The notes under the pieces: model-generated
Database searches by the model: none
What the model was told of the DNA's origin: nothing
Seen by the model: only the letters and a program-made list of their open reading frames with translations
NCBI GenBank assembly: GCA_034509495.1
Contig: CM067507.1
Span: forward strand, 28,805,392-28,869,391
Direction: 5' to 3'
Length of the DNA stretch: 64,000 nucleotides
From: Acestrorhynchus altus
Taxonomy: Eukaryota > Chordata > Actinopteri > Characiformes > Acestrorhynchidae
Part shown: piece after piece, positions 24,101 through 37,525 of the stretch
Position numbering within the stretch: position 1 is the stretch's first letter
Layout of the letters: each line of letters starts with the position of its first letter
Program-made: the position numbers and the translations under genes

Positions 24101-27100
24101 ACCTGAAGCAGGCAGTCCAGGAGGACCTGGATGACCAGGAGGGCCCTGAAGGCCTGCAGGTCCCATTGGTCCAATGAGACCAGTATCTCCCTTTGACCCC
24201 TAAAAAAAGACAGCAGACAAATTACATACACTTCCTGAATGAACAGAAATCTGTGATGGAAAAAAACTCTTTAAGAACAACAGGCTTTGTTCACCAACCA
24301 ACCAGAATCCCCCCTCAGTTTTCTGACATTCACTAATGATTTCTTATTTGAGATTTGTTCAGGGACAATGGGCTCCATTACATAATTATGACCGCAGAGC
24401 TGAGAACAACTGTGTGCTTTAACATTACTTCATGAATCTGATGTAGACTTTCTGTTAGGACTTTTCTCAAGAACAATTTTAAGATCTGATATTGAAGAAT
24501 CAAGTAATCAGTTTACTGTATATGGATTATCCTTCACCTGTTTGCCTCTCTTTCCTGGTCGACCAGTGGGCCCCCTGTTTCCTGAGGTTCCAGGCTCTCC
24601 TTTTGGGCCCATTTCACCCTGTTAAAAGACCATATACATGATCAACATGATCTCCAAAGTACCACATATCGCCAAAATGGTAACATTACAAATTAAAACA
24701 TCTCCATTACTTTTAGTGCAAGATTCACATATTTTAGTTCTGATCTTGGTTAGGTCAACATTCTCTAACATTTTCACACCTGTAGTTTCTTTGTGTTGGT
24801 CCAAATCATTTTAAGGTTTTGTAATCACTGCACTTTTCCCCAGTTGGTTTGGATTGTTTTGATTCAAGGAAAAGTCTAAATGTGCCAGAATGGATCACAA
24901 CAACCCACCTAAAATTAGGTGTACTAAAATCTCTACTTCTAAAATTCAGATCTATCTGGGGCAAAGGCAACAACGTAAATACAATAAAAAGGTGCTGGGT
25001 TTCGGACCAGTAGATATTTTTGTGCAATTTAATATTTGTGCAATTATTTGTTCATAGCTGTAGTGAGTTTCTGTCCAAAATAGGAGCTTAAACTACAGCT
25101 GCAGAGCCATTTAGACTAAACCTGATATTTGGGTTGAATATCAGACCAAGACCATTTCCTGCAGGGAGTGTCAATGCAGTTGTTGGTCCACATCTGATTG
25201 TTATTACTGTATGTTCACCTGCACAAATCAAGCACACCAAGGGTGAAATTGAACCAAAATTCTATTTAAACAGATAAAAAATGTACAGGTGCTTCTTTTT
25301 AACCATTGGTGCGATTGGTTTGGTCAGATGTAAATAAATGAATTACACTTGGATGCAACCAACTGCAATGAGACCTTGAGAGGAGGTGGTCGGGACCCAA
25401 ACGAACTCTGAAGTAGTTTATACATGTTAACGGAACTTGACTGGAGTAAGCAAACTACTGGTGTGAAAATGCCCTCAGATGTAAGGATAATTTTTATATT
25501 AATTAAAATTTTTTAAATATATTAAATATAATTGCATACAAAATAAAAAACACAGTAGTTTACTACATTGTATATATAATTGAAAATTGATTGATCAGAT
25601 TGACAAAAGATTCTAGATGGCATCTTCACGAGTATTAAATTCCTCATTTCCTCACCTTCTGTCCAAGCATCCCTGGTACACCCATTGTGCCCTGAAACCC
25701 AAAACAGTTCTCCATTAACAATCAAAGATCCATAGTGTCACATTTCAATAATGGTGAGGAATGATGTGACCAACTCACCTTCTCACCCTTCTGGCCAGCT
25801 TCACCTCTGTCTCCTCTGGAGCCCTAATGAGACAATAGAGAAATCATAAAAACAAATCTGCAACTCTCCATAATGCAAGTCTCTCAGTTGTAAGGCAAAC
25901 ATTGATTTACCAGATCTCAGTTACTGAACCTACACTAACACAACACTCACCTTTTCTCCTTTATATCCAGGCAATCCCTACGTAACAAAAAAGTTGAGAT
26001 TAGAAAGAAATGTTCTGCATTTTATTAATAATAACTCTACACTATCAGATTTGCCTGACGTGTAACAGCAATACTTTTCAGTTTAATGAGGCACTGTCAT
26101 TTCAAGCAGAGCACACCTTCGGTCCTACTGGTCCTCTTGCACCAGGCATGCCCATAAGTCCCGGGTCACCTTTCTCCCCCTGACACAAACACATTAAACA
26201 ATTTAATTTAATGCCAGAATGACCATTAAAACAACCTGTGAAGTATGCAACCTCATACCACCAAAAGCATCGCCAGACAGTGTATCTAGATGGGGTTCAC
26301 TCACCTTTGGCCCACTTGGTCCTGGCCATCCACTTGGTCCTGGTTGCCCTGGGAGACCAGGAGGACCAGTGCGTCCCTGGAATAATGCAAATATTTACAT
26401 TTGCAGAGTCTCTTATCCAGAACAGCTTAAATGACAGTGGAAGCAAAAGTGATAGAAATACCAAGAATGTGTTGATTTTGGACACCTGCTCATTCATTGA
26501 TTCTTCAACTCCCCAATTCATCCCAAAAGAACTGGATGGAGCACCATCATTCTGGACACACTGGACACAGTTCCAGTGGTCAACAGCGCAATGCTGCGGG
26601 GATTTATACACCTCTAGAACCATACCTGGTACTAGGCATGTTACCAATACGTTAACATTTATCTGCTCCTGAGAGTCTTATTCTATTGACAGTAGAAACT
26701 CAAAGTTGAGTTACTCCAAGAAAAGCATGAGAAACTGAAGCAAGGAGATCTACATTCTTAAACATGAAGGTGCTTCAAATGGTTCTTTGGTAATGCAATG
26801 GTGCTATAAAGCAAGGTTTCTCAACTCTGCTCCTGGAAGCACACATGCCCTGCATATTTTAGTGCTTTATATGCTCCCAACACACCAAAGCTGTGTTAAA
26901 GTTAGAATGTGCAGGGCAGGGGGGCCTCCAGAACAGTTCTATAAAGAACCATGGTTGTAATAGAGATGTGAGAACCTGTCAAATGCTTGAAAGAATATTA
27001 CTGGAATGTAAGACCAAGAGCTTTGAATCTGGACCGCACTTAATACAGGAAAGGTTCTAGACCATGACTAAAGCCTTATCTTGATGAAGTGCCAGAACTT

Positions 27101-28808
27101 AGTCCAAGATCGTAGTCTACAGGTTGTGTCGCAGTGATTCACCACAGCCTAGAAGAACACTAAAGCCACACACAGCCTCAGAGTGGCTGTTCACTCAATT
27201 AGCTTGATCACATAGAGTGTTCTCCTTGTTTTGTTTACGACATTCCTAAAATCAATGTGGAGCGATGTCTGAATTTGCCTGAGGGTTCAAAAACAGGACA
27301 ATAAACACAAGGTGAGGACAGTGTGTCTCTAGAGGGTTCTTGAAAGGCTGCAGCAAGGCGAGCGAAACAGAAGGAGAGAGAGGGATTACTAGGACAAGGC
27401 CCATCACTCTGCTGGCTTTAATTAAATGATGTGCAGGGGGCAGGAGCCAGGGCTTGTGGGAAAGCGAATGATTTATAGAGCAGCTACGGCACTAAGCTAA
27501 ATTGCACTGCAATGCTGCAAAGCTTCCTCTATCAGTGCAACTGCTCTTGTCTCTCCAATCTTTTGTCCTCCATCCAACCAGGCTGATTACTGATGCCGCT
27601 CCCTGAAGCCTTCCAGGAAAACACACCTGCATGTCAGTGAGATTGTGGGAAGGGGGACACTAGGACGTTCCGTGCAGCACTGGAATGGTTCAGACTCTAA
27701 TAAGGGAGAGCACCAGTGGCTGCTGTCATTTAAAAACACACTGGCTCCAGGGCTGCAGGGCTGCAGTGCTCTGTCTGCAATTTAAGTATCTGTGTCAAGG
27801 TTGCAATGGCTTACAGGATTTCTTTGAACTTGTACACTATATGGACAAACGTATTGTGATACCTGCTCAAGTCATTCTTTCTTTCAAAGTCAAGGGTATT
27901 AAAGTTTATCCTTTACCTGTTTTTGTTGGAGTAACTGTCTCTACTGTGCAGGGTAATATTTCTACTAGGATTTGGAGCATTGCTCTGAGGATTTGATTGT
28001 ATTTATTGACAAGTGCATTGATAAAGTCAAGATGTTGGATGATCACCACCCTACCTCATCCCCAACTTCCCAAGCACCCCTAATACAGAGTTCCACAGCT
28101 CAATTCTAGAGGGGTTATGCCTATCCCATACCTGAGTCCTATTCCTTTGGCAGTACTTCCATACATGGATAAGACAAGCTGTGTATGCATTTACACACCT
28201 ATGTCAGCAATGGCTGCTACTTAACATAGCTGAATGCATGCAATAGAAGGGTGTCCACAAACATTTTGACATACAGGGTATCATATGATCATGTGTGTGT
28301 GCGTGCGTGCGTGCGTGTGTGCGTGTAAAGAAAAAACAGCAGCTGGGCCAAGAACTGCGTATATGCAAGTGGATGCATGCTTTTTTTTCATACAAATCCA
28401 CTTACAGGAGAAAATGGAATGGTTTATGCGACATCTCACCTTTTGTCCTGGTCTCCCAATTTCTCCCTGGCAACACAGATGGAGGGAATGGAGTGGAGAG
28501 GATAGAAGAGAAGAGCAGAGGAGAAAGAAAAGATGAGAGGCACTGCATCAAAGTGCTGCTTAATCAACATGGCCTTGTTTGTACACTGTGTGTCTGATTA
28601 GAAAGCATCTAAAAGCTTACACAAAATAAGGGACTAAGTGGTTCCTGTTCAGTGCTGCTACATGTTAGATGGACTACACAAAAAGAAGGCAGCACACAGA
28701 GTACTTTATATTTTAAGAAAGAACAAACACCTCATTAACTTTCTGGAACCAGTAGAGATAGACATGCTTTAATTTTACTGTGGTATATTTAGTTCCCTTA
28801 TTGTGCCA

Positions 28809-28864
<56 letters not shown>

Positions 28865-31002
28865 GAGTACCTTTTCTCCTTTTGGTCCCTTTATTCCTGG
28901 CAATCCAGGAAGACCCTGCAAATGTATAAGGATGTGCATTAGATATTATTTTGAGTTTTAAAACATGATCATACACTAAGTGTCCAGTTATTATGACCCG
29001 TATCTCTCAAGATTCAGGCAGATCCTGTAAAAATAACTCAGACTTAAGATTAGAACTCAGAGGTGCACAATATGTTAAGAGAAAAATAAAGGTGCTACCA
29101 TAGGGTTTCTTGACTGATCCTACATGGTTGTGAATTCATTTTACTAATTAAGTAACCAAAGAAATGGATTTTCTATGACATCTATGCATTTATAACACTG
29201 TACTATTTGCCAATAAATGAGCAAATGTACTTTTTATTATTGGCCTGATATTTAGGTACAGCTGAATTATGACCCATTGATTTCATGTCTGGAGAAAGTG
29301 ACTGATATTTCAGTGCCACTATAGCTCTTGAGCAAGACTGCCGGTGTTAGATTTACAGTTCTTGATCTATCTATGGATCTTGTCTCTTAAATAAAATAAA
29401 ATAAATGTAAACAATAGGAAATACATAAATTAATTTTAAAGTTTAGAATAAGTTTGATAAGTCATGACAGCGTATGATGATAATCAATAATCCATCTTAA
29501 CAGCCCGTGATACACTTAGACTAAGGTATTTTTAATTACTGGTCATCTTAACTGTCCTAGAAATCCCATATCAGTGTATCTCTACTTGCATTAATCCATT
29601 AAATCTTTCATTCAAATGTTAAGGCAATGTTATGTAGCAAAGGTATCATACAATAAAAGCTTCAGAATCTTGTGGACGCGATAGGGAGAATGGTGTCTTT
29701 GACATTGCCACTCTGGACTTGGAAAATGGTTACTGCTCTACGAAGCTTTGGTGGGGTGGTGCCCAAGGCCTCTCACAAGCACTGTGTACTGCTTCTTAAC
29801 CTGAGACATATTTCTGAAAATCTTTTAATAATACTCTACTGCCTCAATCCACATGCTTCTTTCACTTTAGATGCAGATTCAGTATCTCTCAACTTGTCAA
29901 CAAATGCATGTTAATAGCTGTCCATAAGGGGGCACTTAATGTGATTGGTCTTTTAAGGCAGTGGTGTAAAAGTGAATTACACTCCCCATGTCCAGGAGCA
30001 AAAAAATGCCCATTCTCAGAGATGGTTGATTTAATCTCAAGATTTATTATCAAGTAGCTACTTAGTTATTTAGTAACTACTATGAAATTAGTATGTTTTA
30101 TACAAATTCTGATATTATGAGGGTGAGGAATTGATGCCAGGGTCCACATATAGGCTGCTTGAGTATAAATATTCATATTGAACTCGTGTGAAAGGATGTT
30201 GCGGTCCAGCAACCTCCCAGGATATGATGATGAATATCCATTACATATAATGATCAGATTATATCACATATCATGCAGACAAACAAGCTCTTTATCCATT
30301 CTGAGATTACACCATATCACATTTCATGCAGACAAACAGCATCTTTATTTAGTCTATCCAGCAGACTGGACTCAGGAAGCTGTGGTGATCAGCAGGCCGT
30401 TTCTAAGAAAGGTGCGTGGGGCAGAGCTGGGCAGTGGAAAAAGGCTATTTCCGTCTGCTCTAAATGTAGAGCGTTAATGGGTGGCCATGTTGCAGGGGAG
30501 CCAGGCCCTATGCATCCGTGTCACTGTAGAAAGTGACCAGAGGAAGTCACATGGGTCTCACATGCTGAGGGGGGAAGCACCCTCAAAACTTATTGCACCA
30601 ACATACAGCTGACTCAGGACTCGACACCTCAGTGGAGATTTCTGAGCAATGAAATCCACAACTCTCTATGTAATTAAGCCATGGAGACCAAAGTTGTTGG
30701 ACAAAGGAAGTTGCCACTAAGTTACAGGTTATATGACGAATGATGAATTTGGAAAAGGGAAGGGAATGCTTTGCTTATGGCATAAGGAAAGGGATAAACT
30801 CCATTTTGAAATTGTGAAAAAGAGTGTAGATTAGACTACAGCTGCACAGCTGTGATATTTCATTATCAAAAAGAAGTTCTGGAAAACCTGACGTAACTTA
30901 TGGCAATCTTCTCTGAAAATGATTGGAAAGTTTTTTTGTGAATTTTGGATGTGAAGCATCCTGAAAAGAACAAGCTCTGCCATAAAAAAGGCTTTCTGTT
31001 AC

Positions 31003-31048
<46 letters not shown>

Positions 31049-34000
31049 TATTATTAATAGTAATAGTAATAATAATAATAATAATAATTATTATTATTAT
31101 TATTATTATTATTGACTTTAATGTAATTTTGCAGAAACATTATAATCATAATTACATAAATATTAGATTTTACAACATTTTTTGTTTTTAATAATAAATA
31201 TACATCAGTCAGTCAGTTTGACATCTTATTTTGCCACCTTATTTTAGGTTTCCGATTTGAAACTTTTAATATGGAAGGTATTCTCTTCCTAATACCACCA
31301 AGCCATCAAATTACATGCTTGCTAATTCCAGCCGATGCAGCTCCAGAGTACTTCAGAAATGTGGGGCAAATTCTTCCACACGTTACTATTAGCCCGGAGC
31401 ACACAACGTGTATCCGATTATTTACAGTTTGTTTTGTAACCCAGCCCACCTAATAAGATCTCCTATTTAACAAAGAAAAGAATGAAACGAACCACATCTG
31501 GAAATTAAACACATACATTATATATATATATATATATATTACCTACTATTTGAATTACACAATATTATGTTGTGCAACCACTTTACACATTTAGCATTTT
31601 ACAGTTAACTATGTTCATCTATTCATTGCACACCAGTTGTTTAGTTGCTTCACAGTCATCCAGTGTCCAACCCACCAGCGAAGACATGAACACCGGTTCA
31701 AATCATGTACTATAGCTAAACGGAAACGTCTAGATTAAAAAACGTCGCCACAGTCCAATAAAAAACATGTATCTCCAAACAGTAACTTTACAGAAGTCAA
31801 AAAATGCATGAGATTAATCACATAAAAATTAGTCTACAGCTTTATGAATTCCATGGTTTTATTGGTAGAGATAAAGGTTGTACCTGAGGTCCTGCAGGGC
31901 CAACTGGTCCAGGTGGTCCCTCAGAGCAGGTAGAGGTTGTTGGCTTATGATCCTTTTCATCAGGGTTCCCTTTTCCCCATGTGTTGCTCTCATCATTCTA
32001 GAAGAGAAATCAGGCAAGACTTGATTCTATGTCCACTGCTGAGGTCAGAGGTCAGACTGACATGAGGGTTTGGAATCGTTTGCTCCATAGTTGTTTTGGT
32101 TACTGATTTGTTAATAATCAACCTCAAAATTAATAAACACACTCAACATCCCTACCACTAACACAGCAGTACAAGAAGAACTAAGCAGTGTGAGGTGTCC
32201 TGGCATGGAAAACTGGCATAGAGAGTTCGGGAATTGTAAGTGAGGAGAACTCAGCAGTCCTCAGCAGTCCTTTTAATCAGTGCTAGACTCCTCCTCACAA
32301 GACCACTGTTAAATAAAATTAGGGCGTTTCATTCAATACACAAACCAAATCCAAATCCCTGCATAAATAAATGTGTAGGATGTAAAATTTTAGATTCCTT
32401 TTAAGTAACATCATAAATGATAGTGATGTCTATCACTCTCACTAAGCATTTGAAGGAATAATATTGGTTAGCAAGTTTCTCCTTGATGCTTTTTTTAATT
32501 TATCATTCCAATGATGTACACTCTGTTGACAAAAGTATCGGGACAGCTGATCATTCAATGCTTTTTCATAAATAAAACATGTTAAGAGCTTACCCTGCTT
32601 TTGTTGGAGTATCTGTCTCTTCTGTACAGGGAAGGCTTTCTGCTAGATTTTGGAGCATTATTGTGAGGAACTGATTGCATCCCTTACTTCCAAAGTCATC
32701 CCAAAGTATTGGATGAAGGATGGTGAACTAATCTCACTGGCATTAAGTATGGTGCCAATAGGTTTATGCTTCTGCTCCAGAGAGTCCTATTCTATTGGCA
32801 GTGCTTCTATACAGGGACTAGACATGCTATGCGTGCATTTGCACATTTATGCGATGGATGCATTCATTAGAAGGGGTCCGCAAACATTTGAATAGAGTAT
32901 TTCTTTTACAGATTTCATGATCAGTCTCCCACCCAATATATCTCTGTCTACCTAATCATTTTACAAGCATGACAAGATTCTTCTCATCAACTCACAATAT
33001 CATCAACACCTCTTAAGTTTTCCCATAAGACCACTTGAGCACCTGAGCGGACCATAGGATCCATGGCACCTATCCAAGGGAAAAGCTACTGATGTGAGGT
33101 CAGGTGACATGTCTTACCGTAGGCCTGTGCCACAGTGAGGGGGGTGGGGGGAACAAGGGGGGTGGAGGTGGAGCCAGTAAACAGCAAGGGTTGAATTTCT
33201 TCCTGGGTTCCAGAGCCTCCAGATCTGTGGTTGGGAGAAATGGAAGAGCACGTCAACAAACATGCAGCAAAGCAGCGGGACATGGTAACCCTTCCATACG
33301 GTATAAACAGTGCCTGTGGATGGAGCGTGACAGCTGGGCTTGAGACTGGAAACAGACAGTGGCACAGGCAAGAAGAGTCTCCTGAGTCTACTGTTTATCT
33401 GCCAAGTGCTGGACTTAAACACTGATCAGGAACTGCAGCAAAGCTGTTCTGGAGGGTCTGTTTGTGAAAAACACTTTAATACTCACAGTACAAGCAATGA
33501 ATTTAATAGGATATATGGTTTGCATATTCTCATTTAGTAAATTATTCATAAACAGTGGCGACAATAATCTGATAATGCCGATAATCAGATTTTGCCACTA
33601 ATCTGCTTAACGCATTGACATGCACTTGAGTAATCAGATAATGGGAGAACTCCAGGTTTACATGTCAGGCAAAAATCCGATTTCTACTTTTCAACAAGCC
33701 AGTAATCTCACAGAAGCAGGGAAATGAGACAGGGGGAACGTGGAGTTCCTGCTGATTTGCCCCTGGATTGGGCTGTACTTGTGCTTTGATTAGAGACAGC
33801 AGCAGCTCGTCAGGAAGAGAGCATGCAGACTGAGAAAACTGAGAGAAATCACAGTAAACTGTATATATGTGCAATCGCCAAGCAAAAAATCCAGCTCTCT
33901 ATCAGACTCTATCCATCTTCCTCTGACTTCTACACCTTACTCCAATCGAAGAAATTGGAATATACTGATTAAGTTCCAGATGACTGAATATACACTGTTT

Positions 34001-34391
34001 ACATGACCACCTCAATAATTACATATCTTCAGAAATCAAATGAAGATTCAGATTATTGAAATATGCAAAAAAGGCCTTATAAGAAATGCCATTTTATGTT
34101 TACCATTATTGCTGTGAGAATCAATTCCAATTCAAATGAGCATTTCCATGAGTGATGTGATGAACCAAGGTGTTCATGTGGTTCAACAAATGTTAATTCT
34201 AATTATTCTAATATTTAACCAATGTCACATTAATTCCCAGGTACTGGGATCATTGGCTACAATATTTGTACAAATAAAAGTGTTTCGGATGGTGATGCCA
34301 TAGTAGAACCACTTGTAGGATTGTGAAGAACCATTTAAAGTTAAAAACATCAGTTAATGAAAAATATTTCACCAATTATTTTTTTTCACAT

Positions 34392-34459
<68 letters not shown>

Positions 34460-35568
34460 TTTCTATGGCATTACCAGATTCATTTGTAGAACCTGTACAG
34501 AACCAGCCTTACAGTTTGACTGCATGAATTCATGATTATCAGCTCTAGTATGGTGCAGAATAGGCAGTTGTTGGCTCTCGCATTAATATCTTACTCAGTT
34601 CAGAACAACCAGAATGACCACAATGTTAAATGTGGTGAATATAAATGCTGGCATGTAAGCTGGCACTGTATTTCTGCTGGTTATGACCATTCACTAATAT
34701 ATCAGTATAATATTAAGTAGAACAGTATTTACAGTATTTATTGTGGGGTATATCTGTAGGTACCCATCCTGTATTCTCTATTATAAATATATATATATAT
34801 CCAAATATATTTAATGTGCAGTATGTTCATCAGGAAAAAAATTAAATTAATCCAGGCTAAAAAAAAATACAAGACATCAGTGCTGCAATCACTCAGAACA
34901 AGAACATTATGTATGTTCAGATTCTTGGCCAAACCTGTGTAATTATGTGGGTGAAGCATCTGAAACTTCAGTGCAGTTCAGTAATTCTGACTGATAAGGG
35001 TATAAACCTTATCTTCACTGTCAGAGTATAATTTTAACAGGTAAATGACAAAAAAACCTTCATGCTTTCAATGGAAAATGACTTTTTGTAGCATTTCTGA
35101 TCTGCTCATCATTTTATTTTGATAATATCAGATTCAAATTATTTTGAAATAAGTGAAGAGCGATAAAAGATTAGATACATTACATTGCAACATTATATCG
35201 CTATTGTTTGACATTTGCAATTATGTTAATCAATGGAACATGCAGTAGCTACTGGAGGTAACTTTACCAAAATTCTGTAAATGAAATAAAATTAAAGTTC
35301 AAGTTACAATCATTAAATATTTATCCTTTTAATTGTATAAATGCCGAAGTTTACAAAGTGCTGGAAAGCAAATTCTGTGAGTACAACCGAACAGTATAAA
35401 TACAATGACTTCAAACTAGACAACAGACATAAGTAACATTCTGCCCTGCACAGGTCAAACTCAGGTTGCCGTACCTGCTGAAAAGGGGAAAATGTTGTCG
35501 ATGAAGGAATATGATGATGCATGGTGAAGGAGGAGAGGCAAATAAAGTCCAAGGGTGAGAAGAAACAT
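21188..35568 (-). CDS. colq: Collagen-like tail subunit of asymmetric acetylcholinesterase (ColQ)
   Basis: ColQ forms a triple helix that attaches acetylcholinesterase tetramers to the synaptic basal lamina. Coding exons in transcript order: 35568-35475 (ATG 35566-35568), 33224-33118, 31997-31884, 28915-28871, 28466-28440, 26376-26305, 26179-26117, 25977-25951, 25823-25779, 25691-25656, 24618-24538, 24199-24103, 23374-23235, 21902-21783, 21678-21552, 21464-21362, 21257-21188 (TGA). All borders are GT/AG and phases agree, giving 455 residues, equal to human. The first exon encodes a hydrophobic signal peptide (MFLLTLGLYLPLLLHHASS). The second holds the proline-rich attachment domain (CCLLAPPPPPLFPPPP) that binds the AChE tryptophan-rich tail. 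Eleven exons carry Gly-X-Y repeats, mostly multiples of 9 bases. The second heparan-sulfate-binding motif is present (RPGKRGKQ). The C-terminal Cys-rich domain includes CGDGIVQVENGEECDDGN and CGDGYRYEGAEECDG, ending CKYFT. The match to the known family order is complete. Confidence 0.97.
22360..22432. mobile_element. Tc1-like terminal remnant
   Basis: The sequence AAGGGTTCATTTACTTTTTC followed by TTGCAACTGTATG is the familiar terminal sequence of a Tc1-family element in fish (in reverse, GTTGCAAGAAAAAGT). Only one end is visible, inside a colq intron. Confidence 0.5.
26490..26695 (-). mobile_element. Tc1-type MITE fragment in colq intron
   Basis: It contains CCCAATTCATCCCAAAAGAA, CTGGATGGAGCACCATCATT, CAGCGCAATGCTG and GCTCCTGAGAGTCTTATTCT, the reverse of the interior of the element at 3.5 kb. 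The ends are missing. A short fragment of another fish repeat (ATTTGCAGAGTCTCTTATCC) precedes it at about 26,390-26,430. Confidence 0.65.
27833..28280 (-). mobile_element. Tc1-type MITE, full length, in colq intron
   Basis: Outer ends are ACACTATATGGACAAACGTA at left and GTGTCCACAAACATTTTGAC-ATACAGGGTA at right; these are inverted copies with mismatches. It is about 450 bases with no ORF. The interior (TTTGTTGGAGTAACTGTCTC, GATTTGGAGCATTGCTCTGA) matches the copy at 32.5 kb. Confidence 0.75.
28811..28862. repeat. (TG)n microsatellite beside a colq splice donor
   Basis: About 26 uninterrupted TG units. On the colq strand this is (CA)n starting about 8 bases after the donor of exon 28915-28871 (donor GTACTC). 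Confidence 0.95.
31003..31114. repeat. (AAT)n then (ATT)n microsatellite
   Basis: An AAT array flips to ATT near 31,088, so the pair can form a hairpin. It lies in a colq intron. Confidence 0.9.
31519..31540. repeat. (TA)n microsatellite
   Basis: A short TA run in a colq intron. Confidence 0.85.
32516..32897 (-). mobile_element. Tc1-type MITE, full length, in colq intron
   Basis: The left end is TACACTCTGTTGACAAAAGT and the right end GGTCCGCAAACATTTGAATA followed by GAGTA. The interior shares TTTTGTTGGAGTATCTGTCT, GATTTTGGAGCATTATTGTG and CCAGAGAGTCCTATTCTATT with the other copies. It is about 385 bases and non-coding. Confidence 0.75.
34392..34451. repeat. (CA)n-(TA)n compound microsatellite
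   Basis: A CA run passes directly into a TA run and then poly-T, in the colq first intron. Confidence 0.95.
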
Positions 35569-35673
35569 GCTGCTGACTGCAGTGCACTCTTTACCTCCAA
35601 CCGCTCTGGTTAGCAAACTGGAGCTTCACACCACTACACTCACTCCCCCTTCTCTTTCTCTCTCTCCCTCGCT

Positions 35674-35675
<2 letters not shown>

Positions 35676-35729
<54 letters not shown>
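35676..35729. repeat. (CA)n microsatellite just upstream of colq start codon
   Basis: About 27 CA units preceded by a CT-rich tract (35,640-35,675). They end about 110 bases upstream of the colq ATG on the - strand, so the array is in the colq 5' UTR or core promoter. Confidence 0.95.
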
Positions 35730-35732
<3 letters not shown>

Positions 35733-36151
35733 TCCCCTCCCTGCAACTTGTACTATCCCCACGCCTCAAGGAGAAGGGAATGCCAGCCCATGCCACAGTT
35801 AAACTGCGCCCATGGATTGGCCCTATGCTAAATATACAGGAGTCAGCTGCTCTTTGTTGCTAGTATTAGTTTCTTACTACTGGCACTGCCTTTGTTTTCC
35901 CCGGCCACAAATGCAGAGAGAAAAAACAACGGCACGGACTGGCCTGACATTGAGGTGTCAATGCGTCACGCATATGTGTGCTTTACTACAGGCTTACACA
36001 GATATAGTAGGTACCCCCCACCTCCCAGTGCACTTGGTGAAAGGTCACGTGCAGGTGCTGGGAAACAACTATGCAGATAGACTTCGAAAAACTGCATCAC
36101 TGCACTACAATTGTATCACCTAAAACCTATACATTGTCACTCAACTAGCCC

Positions 36152-36388
36152 CACCTGAAGCCCAAAAATAAAACCCAGTAACAGTTCGGATGGGTTACAG
36201 CAGAACTTAGTAGATCCTCTCCTGTTCCCTCCCCCCTCAGCTGTCCTTCAGGCAGGACGTATCGACTAGCGCAGCACAGAACCCACTGGCCTCCTCTTTC
36301 CCTCAGAATTAATGACACAGCAATTAAGGAGAGGACCACTTAAGTCCTGCAGTGGAGAGAAACATACTGTTGCCGTCCACTGCAGCTG
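36152..36388 (-). promoter_or_regulatory. colq: Candidate E-box cluster upstream of colq
   Basis: Three CANNTG E-boxes of muscle type (CACCTG 36,152-36,157; CAGCTG 36,238-36,243; CAGCTG 36,383-36,388) and an A/T-rich CCAAAAATAAAA near 36,162-36,173 lie about 580-820 bases upstream of the start codon. Muscle-specific colq expression through E-boxes is established for mammals; a role here is inferred. Confidence 0.25.
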
Positions 36389-37492
36389 CCAAGCCATCAG
36401 CCTAAGAGGGTGAGAGCGAGAGGATTTCATTTAAAAGTCATCATCCAACTGCACAGTAAACCCCAACCCCCAAACACCCACACCTGCTTATCCACTTAGC
36501 TGTGCATAATAGCAACTGGACCTCCTCAAGAAAGTGATGTTAAACATCTATAATAATTGGTACATCTACAAGGACAGGGTTATTATTCTGTTCTACTCTG
36601 CAGACATTACTATGAATTATTTGGCTACAGTTTAGCCCATTTTGTGGAGTCGACAGAGCTCTATTCTAGAATCCACAAAAATGAAGTTCATTGTGAAAGT
36701 AAGGCACTGAAATGTGGACCTACAGTTAAATAACCTTATAAATCTGCACCTGCAAAAAGCACGGTCACTTTGCTGTTTGGTTAAGGAACATCCATGAGGT
36801 AATGGTGTTTGAGGGGAAACAGAAGACAGGGAGGTTTTAATTAAGGGGAGCCTGAATAGAGCTTAACCAGAGCCCATCTCCAGCCCTTTAACCTACAGAC
36901 ATCATAGCACTAACACACCGACATACACTTAAAGTATGTGATATATTCCAAGTAAAACAGTTCTGAAGACCAGCAAGAACTTCACATTTCCAAATCTGTC
37001 TTTAAACAAGTCTTGGGGACAGAACTACAAACTGGATTGTGTGTCACCAGTCCTTTAAAGTAGCAGATTCTGGTGGGCAAAGGGAAGATTGTGGCCAAAA
37101 AGAGATGACTCGTCAATAATTCAAATCAGCATAAGAGAGGTCAACTAGGTAGTAAACAAATGAGCCCTGTGGGACAATCAGAACACTTTCAGTTCAGAGG
37201 AATAAAAAAAATATGTATAACAATGATCTACTAAATGACTTGTGGTTCTACGTGATCAAATTATCTACCCCAAACTTACAATATTATGTATTGAGTGTAT
37301 TAGATGTGTTTGAGAAGGGAAATATCAAACATCACTGAACTAGACCAGAGTTATTCAACCCCACTCTTGCAGATTTACCCTTCTTTTCTAACTTTAAGGT
37401 GCTCCAATATCCACGTTTATAGAATTAGCAGCATTAAAAAAAATCAACTGGAACCAACTGTTTTTGGAATTATTAAATAGCTTAAATTACTT

Positions 37493-37525
<33 letters not shown>

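Noticed and set aside
32650..32895. 81-codon open frame in a colq intron as a nested gene
   Set aside because: It lies entirely inside a Tc1-type MITE copy with recognisable ends.
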